Below are positions 1 through 6,483 of a stretch of DNA of 8,859 nt, piece after piece (positions within the stretch are counted from its first letter, which is position 1; every line of letters begins with the position of its first letter). The notes under the pieces are model-generated. The model saw only the letters and a program-made list of their open reading frames with translations, made no database searches and was not told the origin of the DNA. A program made the translations under genes and the position numbers. The DNA is from an uncultured euryarchaeote (GTDB lineage Archaea > Thermoplasmatota > Poseidoniia > Poseidoniales > Poseidoniaceae), in assembly GCA_937881505.1 (NCBI GenBank), contig CALGEM010000356.1, positions 1 through 8,859 of the forward strand. The letters are read 5' to 3'.

Positions 1-25
1 CGTAATTGGTGATGAGATTGTCGGC

Positions 26-433
26 TCACTCAGAGCTCCGTGATGCAGATGAATTCAGCGCTGTAAGACACTCAGAAAACGCTTGCGGTTCAGTACGTTG
101 AGAGACCGCAAGTGCCTGATACAATGTAAGAAAATAGTCTTCAGCTTGTTGATGGTAGGCAAGTTCAGAGGCAATGTCGATGGCCGACCCTGGGTTCAGC
201 CACTCGCGGCGCAGACGTTTTATTTCACCTTGTCTGAAATGAGCCCACTCTTCTCTCGTTGGTGTCGGCTTATGACCGGGAGAGGCTGGCTGCACTGCGC
301 TGGCGCCCTGTTCGCGGTTCCACCACAGAGCGCCAGCCGGGTGCTGCTGCTGGCAAAGGGTCATCTTTTCGGTGGGAGTCTCGGGCGCTGTCAGAGAAAG
401 TTTCTGTATCAGAAACGAAGCCGCTTGCTGCAC
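26..433 (-). CDS. C-terminal part of a probably frameshifted membrane protein
   Basis: I do not recognise a family. This frame opens at a GTG preceded four codons earlier by an in-frame TGA, with no ribosome binding site. It overlaps the previous reading frame by 164 bases, too much for two ordinary genes. In the overlap this frame reads like a natural linker (proline-, glutamine- and alanine-rich), while the other frame becomes arginine- and serine-rich and looks like a shadow. From about residue 57 it gives a charged helical domain containing EEWAHFRQGEIKRLRREW and AEDYFLTLYQAL. The simplest reading is that it is the cytoplasmic half of a protein that begins at 683, giving about 219 aa in total. 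The other possibility is an internal, coupled start. That this strand and frame code downstream of 270 seems fairly sure; the function is unknown. Confidence 0.6.
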   Translation of the reverse strand: MQQAASFLIQKLSLTAPETPTEKMTLCQQQHPAGALWWNREQGASAVQPASPGHKPTPTREEWAHFRQGEIKRLRREWLNPGSAIDIASELAYHQQAEDYFLTLYQALAVSQRTEPQAFSECLTALNSSASRSSE

Positions 434-683
434 AGGCCATGATCAACAACGATGCATGGTACAACCACTGAACACCCCACACTTCGCTACTATCGCCGTA
501 GGCGTAGGGCAGGACCAAGGCCAAGGCCACCAAAAAACCGTAGAATCCCCCGATGTTTGCAGGGTGACTCAACCACAATGGAAGGCGTGCGAAGCGGCGC
601 GAGAGAGACGTGCCAAGCAGCGTCTCCTGCTCCTGAGGGGCCAAGGCTTCGACCTTGGACATCCATGTCTCATTGGTTGGCAC
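270..683 (-). CDS. N-terminal part of a probably frameshifted two-helix membrane protein
   Basis: No recognised family. The GTG start at 683 has a GGAAGG stretch almost touching it; an in-frame ATG lies at 662. The first 40 residues are charged. They are followed by a clear membrane helix at about residues 44-63 (GGFYGFLVALALVLPYAYG) and a second hydrophobic stretch from about residue 69 (WGVQWLYHASLLIMA). After about residue 84 the translation turns into serine/arginine-rich sequence that ends at 270, and sensible sequence continues in the neighbouring frame. Dropping one base near 430-440 would join the second helix to the frame ending at 26 and keep it hydrophobic. The residues from about 84 to the stop are therefore probably not real protein. 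It follows the 218-aa membrane protein gene after a 57-base gap and probably shares its transcript. Confidence 0.5.
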   Translation of the reverse strand: MPTNETWMSKVEALAPQEQETLLGTSLSRRFARLPLWLSHPANIGGFYGFLVALALVLPYAYGDSSEVWGVQWLYHASLLIMACAASGFVSDTETFSDSARDSHRKDDPLPAAAPGWRSVVEPRTGRQRSAASLSRS

Positions 684-740
684 ACCTTCCGGTTGACGGT
701 AACGGTTTTGAAGATAGGGGTCCTTTTTCGGCGAAAAGAT

Positions 741-1397
741 TCATTCTTTACCACGGAAAAACGATACCAGTGGGCTTTCAACCTCCACGGCCTCTTCATC
801 TTCGAGCCACGAACGTTCGAGCAAACCCGAATCCATGGTCTCTCTGTCCCTCGCTTCCTCAATGGGGTCGGGAACATCGTTGACTGCATCACGAAGTGCG
901 ATGGCTTGGTTGATGAGAGCAAGATGTCGGGCAAGCGTACCGGACAGCTCTTTTGCGGATGAAAAGTGACCAAGTGCGGGGTAGTCGTCGGTATCTTGGA
1001 CCAAGGTGAACCCGCCGAGCAATTCATCGGGCATCGTACGTACCCTGTAATTCCCAGGCTGCACCCAACGCCCATCGGTCAAACGAATCAAAATCCTCGC
1101 CTCCCCCATCGGTTCGGTGTCCATGAATGGGTGGTTGAGGTTCACGGCCAAGGGGGTGCTGGCATGGCTTTGGAAGCGAAGCCAAACGACCGTGAGGTTG
1201 AGGCAGAAGGTAGCGGCAGCAAAAAGGGCGGCGAGCGTTGATGATAGTGCGAATTGGCGTAGAAGGATGAACAGGACGACGGCGAACACTCCGCTTCCGA
1301 GGAGAGCGATGTTTCGTCCCTTGACCAGTGGTTGCGCAACGGGGGTGTCGATGAACCGCAGCATGTCGGTGGGGAGCACCGATTCCTCATCGACCAT
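741..1397 (-). CDS. Two-helix membrane protein with cytoplasmic C-terminal domain, function unknown
   Basis: I do not recognise a family for this 218-aa protein. Two adjacent hydrophobic helices are visible at about residues 28-48 (ALLGSGVFAVVLFILL) and 51-74 (STLAALFAAATFCLNLTVVW), forming a hairpin anchor. The remaining 140 residues are soluble and include a probable beta-rich part around 98-136 (ARILIRLTDGRWVQPGNY) and a helical part around 146-172, ending in a very acidic tail. I chose the ATG at 1397 over an upstream TTG at 1484 because it begins 31 bases after the DUF309 stop, whereas the TTG would overlap that gene by 56 bases. It sits between the DUF309 gene and the split membrane protein in the same direction, so the three are probably co-transcribed. 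Its length and helix-hairpin layout resemble those of the reconstructed downstream protein, so the two could be distant paralogues; that is an inference. Confidence 0.75.
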   Translation of the reverse strand: MVDEESVLPTDMLRFIDTPVAQPLVKGRNIALLGSGVFAVVLFILLRQFALSSTLAALFAAATFCLNLTVVWLRFQSHASTPLAVNLNHPFMDTEPMGEARILIRLTDGRWVQPGNYRVRTMPDELLGGFTLVQDTDDYPALGHFSSAKELSGTLARHLALINQAIALRDAVNDVPDPIEEARDRETMDSGLLERSWLEDEEAVEVESPLVSFFRGKE

Positions 1398-1428
1398 GAT
1401 TTCAACCAAACGCCGCTGACTTTGAACC

Positions 1429-1833
1429 TCACGCTCGAGGCATTTGGTGCTCGCTCGCAATTTGCTGCCATGTGTCTGCGTCAAGGGCGTAGGATTCGAT
1501 CACCTCGAGATGGGTGGCGATGTCAAGCCCCCACGCCGTTGACCAGCCGTTCAATTTTGGTTCCAACTTCGCCCACTGTTTGCGAACCCCAACGGCGTTT
1601 TTCCGCTGGTGATGAAGCAACATGGCCGCCGTTTGGATGAGTCCTTGGGTCAGCAAAATTTCTTCATTCGGTGCTTCTCTTCGCTTGAGTGCGTTCCACA
1701 AATCCTCCCACGATTCATGGGCGTGCCAAAATTGTCCGGTATCAAAACGATGGAGCCCTTCGTTGAGCAGTTGCGTCTCGTCCGCATCCAGCGGTCCGGC
1801 GGTCAACGGGTCCATGTCCGTGCGAGGAATCAT
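1429..1833 (-). CDS. DUF309 domain protein
   Basis: The protein (134 aa from this start) carries the DUF309 signature: a helix with FDTGQFWHAHESWEDLW, then EEILLTQGLIQTAAMLLHHQ. These match the family's conserved F-x-H-E-x-W-E-x-x-W region and the following Q/G-rich helix. DUF309 proteins are small, all-helical and soluble, and occur in bacteria and archaea; their role is not established. Family members start only 10-20 residues before the signature, so I prefer ATG 1833 or ATG 1815. Upstream ATGs at 1905 and 1920 are also in frame and would add 24-29 residues; the one at 1920 overlaps the ATG of the divergent DUF835 gene by two bases and leaves no room for promoters. No convincing ribosome binding site precedes any of them. 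It leads a minus-strand cluster with the two membrane protein genes. Confidence 0.85.
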   Translation of the reverse strand: MIPRTDMDPLTAGPLDADETQLLNEGLHRFDTGQFWHAHESWEDLWNALKRREAPNEEILLTQGLIQTAAMLLHHQRKNAVGVRKQWAKLEPKLNGWSTAWGLDIATHLEVIESYALDADTWQQIASEHQMPRA

Positions 1834-1918
1834 TGCTTGAAACGCTTCGCCTTTCCGCAGAACTGCCGCACTCTTCAAGAGGGGGTTTGAGGAAGGTGCT
1901 GCCATAGGGTGGGTCCGC
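1834..1918. other. Divergent intergenic region, presumed promoter area
   Basis: If DUF309 starts at 1833, these 85 bases separate two divergent transcription units and should hold both promoters. I see no clear TATA box or palindrome. A weak GGTGG precedes the ATG at 1919. If DUF309 starts at 1905 or 1920 instead, the region is mostly coding. Confidence 0.3.
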
Positions 1919-3868
1919 ATGGTCACAATCGAACACGGCGACATGGTGGAACAGCGGCGCGGCGGCGTTGATGTTCTCCGAGTTTTGGTTCGAAATCTCG
2001 CTGTGCACGAACAGTCCGGAGCCGTCTGCATTCGGTCAACTTCGGGCGATGATTCTCGTCAAGGCTGGTTGCTTTTCCGACTCGGTCAGCCCGTTATGGC
2101 CTTCCATCAAGACCAGACGCAACAGCAAGGCCTTGAGGCTCTTCTTCAAATCGAAGAGGACGCCTTGGATGTTGGGAACGAATTGTTTCTCTATGAATTG
2201 ACGATGAACGCTCTGCGTTCCACGATGTCCCAACATCCGCAAAGCGTGCTTCATCTTGAGCACCAAGAGCAGAAGGACGGCTCCGCCTCTTGGTGGTCCA
2301 GCGTTCGCTTGCCCTCAAGTTCCTGGCGACGTGCGGCACGCTTGGAGGACATTGAAGCCTTGGCGTTGGAAACCGAACACCGCCGAAGAGATGCCGTGGC
2401 GACATCAACACCACAACTTGAGCCAGGGCACGTCTATCTTCTGGATTCCCCCGACCCGCATCCGATGATTTCTCTGGGGGTTGAGTTGGCAGAGCGCGGC
2501 ATGCCATTGCTCGGTTTATTCGGGCTCCCACATGCACAAACCGATGCCACCCACCGTTTACCTGCGCCTCAATCCTACGCCTTGCTTTCCCCTCACGGAG
2601 ATTATGAGGTGCTTCAGGACCAAGCCGCCCTTCATGCCGTGGTCAATGCCTTTCAATGGGGCAACGAGCGTTCGGTCCTCCTCATCGATGGGTTGGACCG
2701 ATTGGCCAATGCGTTTGGCGACAACGGCATGGTGGATGTGCTTCGCTCCATTTGCGACGGCGTGCGCTTCAATGACCACATCGCCCTCATCACCACCGAT
2801 TTGGAATTGTTTGAGACAACCATTCAACGTTCGATAGCCTCCGAAACGACGAACCTTCGTCGTAGCACCATCCTCCAATGGGCGGACGACCCCGATGTTC
2901 TGTGGGACCATCCGGTCTTGTTGGCACCCGATGAGGAAGAGGAACAATGGCTAGAGGCACAAATTCAGCATCAGGGTGCAAAGGTTGGTGGCCCCGCTAT
3001 CACCGATATGGGTGCCTTTGAGGGAGGAAGCTTCGCCCCGGATGATGAAGAGCGTATTGAGGCGACCCAAGCGTTGAGCGAAGTCGTTGAGACTTGGCCG
3101 GAACGGGAAGATGGGCATGAAATTGCATCAGAAGTGCCCTCCGATAGCGTGACCATTGGCTCAACACCTTGGCGACCGGACGTCGAGAGCAGCGTGCTAC
3201 ACGGGCGTTTCGTCAGCGAATCGCCAAGGGCAGCAGAAGCGACGTTCGAAGACGATGCTTCGCCTGTTTATGTCAAGCGCCGTCGTCGTGCTCAACCTGT
3301 TGAGGAGGAAGCCCCGCCTCAACTTCGTGCTCCTCAACGCCTCCCAGCGAGAAAACAGCCTCCAAGAATGCCCGACATCGACCAAGGTTTGTCCTCCAAC
3401 AGGAGTTCAGCGGTTGTGAGCAGCGCTCCAGCCCTGCCGGACTGGCCGGTGAAAGCACAAACAAAGCAATCCTTCCGTAAGGAGAACATGGATGTGTTTG
3501 CCGATAAGCAAAGCCATGCTCTCAAGCGTCAAGAGAAAGTGGCCTATCCCGTACAGGCCAAGGCCCTCAAGGACAACGTCGTGGGCTCTCCCGACCTTTC
3601 CGGTGCAACCCTGCCTTCGCCGGAAATCAACAAAACGGTCAAACTCCCGTCTGAGGCCGATGGAACGCCTTTGACCAACAGTATTCGTCCTGTTGAGAAA
3701 GGGAAGAAGCCGTCCAGAGAAGCGTCTTCCAAATCTCAATCCAAGGTGGATGTTGAGAAAGCCTATGTGGAATGGTCCACCTTTGACGAGCCTGACGGCA
3801 TGGATGCAACGGCACTCTACAACGAACACGGCGAGGCGTTGAAGCGATACAGCGGTGAAGAGCCATGA
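1919..3868 (+). CDS. DUF835 domain protein with long disordered tail
   Basis: This 649-aa protein begins with a compact domain (about residues 15-100) containing a beta pattern, GWLLFRLGQPVMAF, then GLEALLQIEE; the style recalls PATAN/DUF4388 domains, but that is a weak inference. Residues about 170-320 form a DUF835 domain: VYLLDSPDP, a strand/helix repeat, then RSVLLIDGLDRL and a DVLRSICDGVRFNDHIALIT segment. LLIDGLD looks like a Walker B strand, but no Walker A is present. DUF835 is common in euryarchaea, often fused to signalling modules, and its biochemical role is unknown. Residues about 340-610 are acidic, then proline-, lysine- and serine-rich and look disordered, with a KRRRR patch at 453-457. 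A short ordered-looking end follows (KAYVEWSTFDEP). No membrane helix is seen. ATG 1919 is used, with ATG 1943 possible. Its stop overlaps the next start as ATGA, implying coupled translation. Confidence 0.85.
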   Translation: MVTIEHGDMVEQRRGGVDVLRVLVRNLAVHEQSGAVCIRSTSGDDSRQGWLLFRLGQPVMAFHQDQTQQQGLEALLQIEEDALDVGNELFLYELTMNALRSTMSQHPQSVLHLEHQEQKDGSASWWSSVRLPSSSWRRAARLEDIEALALETEHRRRDAVATSTPQLEPGHVYLLDSPDPHPMISLGVELAERGMPLLGLFGLPHAQTDATHRLPAPQSYALLSPHGDYEVLQDQAALHAVVNAFQWGNERSVLLIDGLDRLANAFGDNGMVDVLRSICDGVRFNDHIALITTDLELFETTIQRSIASETTNLRRSTILQWADDPDVLWDHPVLLAPDEEEEQWLEAQIQHQGAKVGGPAITDMGAFEGGSFAPDDEERIEATQALSEVVETWPEREDGHEIASEVPSDSVTIGSTPWRPDVESSVLHGRFVSESPRAAEATFEDDASPVYVKRRRRAQPVEEEAPPQLRAPQRLPARKQPPRMPDIDQGLSSNRSSAVVSSAPALPDWPVKAQTKQSFRKENMDVFADKQSHALKRQEKVAYPVQAKALKDNVVGSPDLSGATLPSPEINKTVKLPSEADGTPLTNSIRPVEKGKKPSREASSKSQSKVDVEKAYVEWSTFDEPDGMDATALYNEHGEALKRYSGEEP

Positions 3869-5910
3869 CCTCGCCACCGACCAAACTGCGGGCGCAGCTT
3901 GAGGAAGCGAAACGTCAACTGCGGGACTCCATTCACGCTCAACAAAGCACAAGCATAACCGCACCCCCCTCCATTGACCACTCCGGAGAGGGAGAGGAAC
4001 GCCCAGCTCGCTCCAAACTCAATACCCTGCTCGGAAAGACAAGCGTTCCTCAACGCCCACTCTCTCTCTTCCAAACTGTGGGTGTTGCCCAACGTCCAAC
4101 CTACGACTTGATCGCCGACCGAATTCTCGGGGCCGATGTTGGTGCCCCGTCGTCGTTTCTTGAACGAGAATCTGGATACGCCCATCATGTTGCACAGCGA
4201 TTGGTGCACCTTCAACAGCGACTCGAAGCAGCCCAAAACCCCCCTGTCGAAACGGAATCAAGTGACCTTTACGTGGGGGTAGAGGATGATGGGACGCCTG
4301 TTTGGAGTCAAGTGTTGAGTGAGCAACGTGGAGAAGTTCGCAGCGCACTTGGTGAAGAGCTTGCCCCACCCCAACAGGACGACGCCTTTCACGCCACGCG
4401 CGTACTGAATCTGACCTCCTCTTGGCCCCAGCGCTTGAGTTGGTTAACCACATCCACCTTCAAGCAGTGGTTCGTCGCTGAGGAGAATTTCCAAGCCACG
4501 CAGTATTGCGAGCAGGTCATCGACAGGCCGGCACACCACCTCAATCCAGTCCTCATTGTGGCGGAGCCACAAGCCGGATGTTCACACTTGCTTCATGCGA
4601 CCGGTCAAGCCATGCTCCGCCGTCAGGAAGGTCATGTGTTGTTCATTACGGCAGCGGATGTAGGCGGAACTGACGGCCTTGAAGCGTCGTGGCAAAACGC
4701 ACTGCCCGGTGCGACTGCATTGGTGATTGACGACCTTCACGAATTCGCCACCCACGAGGTTTGGGGCCACCAACTTGGCGTGCTGGTTGATCACGCGCTC
4801 AATCACGGGTTGCAGGTGGTGGCTGGGGGCCGCTTGGCCGTGGATGGACTCCCCTCATCTCGATTAAAGGAAGTGTTCCGGTCATCCCTCGAGGTTCGTC
4901 TTGATTCACCTCAACCTCCTTCGCTCATGGCCTTCGCTCGCTGGCGATGTGCACAGCGAAACTTACTCGTCTCCGATCGTCATCTCGCACAACTGAGCCG
5001 CATGCAACCGCATGGTTGGCGTATGGTTGAAACGCGCTTGGAGCAGTTGACTCTGGCGTTTGAAAACGGTGCAGTTTTACTCGACCATGATGATGTTGAT
5101 GATTTGCTGCTCAACGGTCAAGCCCCCACGGTTGTTGGAGAACATCAACGCGTTGAAGACCTTGCGTCTCGGCTTGTCGGTGATGCGTTGGATAGCGTAT
5201 ATTCATCCCTGGAAGCGGGTGGTATTGATTTGCACAGCCCCCTTGAAGCGTGGGCTGAGGATGACTACGAACCGCCGGGCTGGGAGGCTGAGACCATCGG
5301 TGAAGGTGCTCGTCATCTCGAAGAGCGGTTGCGTGAGAGTGTTGACCCCGTTGAGCCGGGTCGTCCTTCGGTTCTGGATGTTCACGAGCGAGAGAAGTAC
5401 ATCATACGAGCCAATGACCCTCTCGATGGCCAGGATGTCGGTCGTGCCGTTGAGGTACTCGTCGATATCGATGAGGCCATTGACCAGCGCATGAATGCTT
5501 CAACCAGCCAAAGTGTCTCCGCCTCACTTGAACTCCAACGCCTCGAGGAACAGATGGTGGTGCTCGCTCAGCGGGCCGTCGAAGCCGATATCGACGAACT
5601 CATCACCATCGCTGATGAATTGCGCTCACTGGAAGAGCGTTTGGTTGAACTTGACCCCGAGCGGGAACCTTTGCCACCGTTTGAGGAGGATGTTCCGGCC
5701 AAGCGAGAACGAAGAGTGCCTCGTCGCCGAAAGCGCAAGCCTTCCTCTCCTCCAGCAGAATCTCTGGATTCTTTTGAGCCAGAGGGCGAATGGAACATTG
5801 ACGGCACCGGGATTTCAGCGGATGATTTGCTGGAGGAAGCGCCCAAGAAGAACGTGGTTCACCTCGCTCGCCTTCATCCCCGAACGGTGTTGAAGGGTGA
5901 GGAAGAATGA
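3865..5910 (+). CDS. DnaA-like AAA+ domain protein with degenerate P-loop
   Basis: The 681-aa protein has a short N-terminal helix (residues 6-25), a variable region to about 195, a DnaA/Hda-like AAA+ core at about 198-395, and a long C-terminal extension. The core starts with TFKQWFVAEENFQA, the equivalent of DnaA's 'TFDNFVVGPSN'. It continues with NPVLIVAEPQAGCSHLLHA where DnaA has GxxGxGKTHLLHA, so the Walker A lysine is Cys239. Walker B is kept (VIDD 287-290). The sensor I region is AGGR (320-323), the box VII arginine position reads FRSS, and sensor II keeps Arg386 (GWRMVETRL). No DnaA domain IV helix-turn-helix is seen. Helical, probably coiled-coil sequence runs at about 525-600, followed by a basic patch (RRVPRRRKRK). 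Cytosolic. It overlaps both neighbours by ATGA, with GGTGAAGAG upstream of its ATG. Probably a non-hydrolysing structural or regulatory relative of DnaA; the role is unknown. Confidence 0.85.
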   Translation: MTSPPTKLRAQLEEAKRQLRDSIHAQQSTSITAPPSIDHSGEGEERPARSKLNTLLGKTSVPQRPLSLFQTVGVAQRPTYDLIADRILGADVGAPSSFLERESGYAHHVAQRLVHLQQRLEAAQNPPVETESSDLYVGVEDDGTPVWSQVLSEQRGEVRSALGEELAPPQQDDAFHATRVLNLTSSWPQRLSWLTTSTFKQWFVAEENFQATQYCEQVIDRPAHHLNPVLIVAEPQAGCSHLLHATGQAMLRRQEGHVLFITAADVGGTDGLEASWQNALPGATALVIDDLHEFATHEVWGHQLGVLVDHALNHGLQVVAGGRLAVDGLPSSRLKEVFRSSLEVRLDSPQPPSLMAFARWRCAQRNLLVSDRHLAQLSRMQPHGWRMVETRLEQLTLAFENGAVLLDHDDVDDLLLNGQAPTVVGEHQRVEDLASRLVGDALDSVYSSLEAGGIDLHSPLEAWAEDDYEPPGWEAETIGEGARHLEERLRESVDPVEPGRPSVLDVHEREKYIIRANDPLDGQDVGRAVEVLVDIDEAIDQRMNASTSQSVSASLELQRLEEQMVVLAQRAVEADIDELITIADELRSLEERLVELDPEREPLPPFEEDVPAKRERRVPRRRKRKPSSPPAESLDSFEPEGEWNIDGTGISADDLLEEAPKKNVVHLARLHPRTVLKGEEE

Positions 5911-6383
5911 GGGCGCCTTGGTGGATGAAAGGGGTCAACTTCGCCTGTCAGCCCAATTGTGGCAAATGTTGTGACGAGCCGGGAGGCATCGTCTACCTCT
6001 CAGCCGATGACGCCACGAGGCTTGCAGACCACGCAGGATTGGATGTACCGACCTGGCTTGAGCGAGACACTCGTACCACGTTTGATGGCCGCTATGTTTT
6101 GAAAAGCCGAGAAGATGATGGGATTTGCATCCATTTGAACGAGCAAAAGCAATGCAACATCTACGAGGTTCGCCCGCAGCAGTGTCGGGCCTTTCCATGG
6201 TGGGCAGAAAACCTCGCCACACCTTCGGCATGGGAGAATGTCAAGCGTACATGCCCGGGCATTGACGCTGAGGATGCGATCCTTATCGACGGGCAAACCA
6301 TCCGTATCAACATCTTTGCCGACCGCACCTCGACGAAAGGCTTCCGAACATGGCCGCCCAAAAAGCGGCGCTGGAATCGTTAG
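5907..6383 (+). CDS. YkgJ/UPF0153-type cysteine cluster protein
   Basis: This 158-aa protein carries the CxxxCxxCC signature of the YkgJ (zinc- or iron-chelating, UPF0153) family at C14, C18, C21 and C22, followed by GGIVYLSADD. Further cysteines are at C74, C83 and C93, within the typical CNIYEVRPQQCRAFPWW block, and at C116. Together they could bind a metal ion or an iron-sulfur cluster. The family's reaction is not known. Length is normal and no key cysteine of the signature is missing. The end is basic (PKKRRWNR) and could touch nucleic acid or membrane, which is a guess. GGGTGAGGAAG precedes the ATG, which overlaps the stop of the DnaA-like gene as ATGA, so it is the third cistron of that operon. 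The 18-bp palindrome 8 bases after its stop probably marks the operon end. Confidence 0.88.
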   Translation: MRAPWWMKGVNFACQPNCGKCCDEPGGIVYLSADDATRLADHAGLDVPTWLERDTRTTFDGRYVLKSREDDGICIHLNEQKQCNIYEVRPQQCRAFPWWAENLATPSAWENVKRTCPGIDAEDAILIDGQTIRINIFADRTSTKGFRTWPPKKRRWNR

Positions 6384-6391
6384 ACTGCACA

Positions 6392-6409
6392 GGTGTTGCT
6401 AGCAACACC
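6392..6409. terminator. Perfect 18-bp palindrome followed by T run
   Basis: GGTGTTGCTAGCAACACC is its own reverse complement. As RNA it folds to a 7-bp stem with a CTAG loop, and GTTTTG follows at once. It lies 8 bases after the YkgJ stop, which suits a terminator for the three-gene operon. Its position about 35 bases before the citrate synthase TATA box also suits an operator bound by a dimeric regulator. The palindrome is certain; its role is not. Confidence 0.5.
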
Positions 6410-6440
6410 GTTTTGATGTTCGGCCTCGGCCATGAGCCGC

Positions 6441-6448
6441 ATTTATAC
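6441..6448 (+). promoter_or_regulatory. gltA: Archaeal TATA box for citrate synthase
   Basis: ATTTATAC stands out in a GC-rich 100-base gap. Archaeal TATA boxes lie about 25 bases before the transcript start, which predicts a start near 6470. That leaves a short leader containing the ribosome binding site, and it argues that the in-frame ATG at 6454 is not translated. Confidence 0.5.
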
Positions 6449-6472
6449 AGAACATGGATGTCGGCCATTTAC

Positions 6473-6480
6473 GGGGGAGG
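6473..6480 (+). promoter_or_regulatory. gltA: Ribosome binding site deciding the citrate synthase start
   Basis: GGGGGAGG ends three bases before the ATG at 6484. It is the strongest Shine-Dalgarno sequence on the plus strand of the window. It favours the ATG at 6484 over the ATG at 6454, which lies upstream of it. Confidence 0.65.
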
Positions 6481-6483
6481 CAC

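Noticed and set aside
83..962. Open frames on the plus strand opposite the membrane protein genes.
   Set aside because: They are rich in Arg, Cys and His with no domain signature, and lie antisense to frames with clear membrane helices.
569..1075. A 168-aa minus-strand frame opposite in phase to the 218-aa membrane protein.
   Set aside because: It is a phase-shifted shadow rich in Arg, Ser, Pro and Cys; the overlapping frame has two clean membrane helices and a natural composition.
1398..1484. TTG start at 1484 adding 29 residues to the 218-aa membrane protein.
   Set aside because: It would overlap the DUF309 gene by 56 bases, while the ATG at 1397 sits just after that gene's stop.
3865..5910. 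Calling the large protein a replication initiator DnaA.
   Set aside because: The Walker A lysine and box VII arginine are missing and the DNA-binding domain IV is absent, so only the fold relationship is supported.
6454..6483. ATG at 6454 as the citrate synthase start.
   Set aside because: It lies only a few bases after the TATA box, upstream of the expected transcript start and of the GGGGGAGG ribosome binding site.
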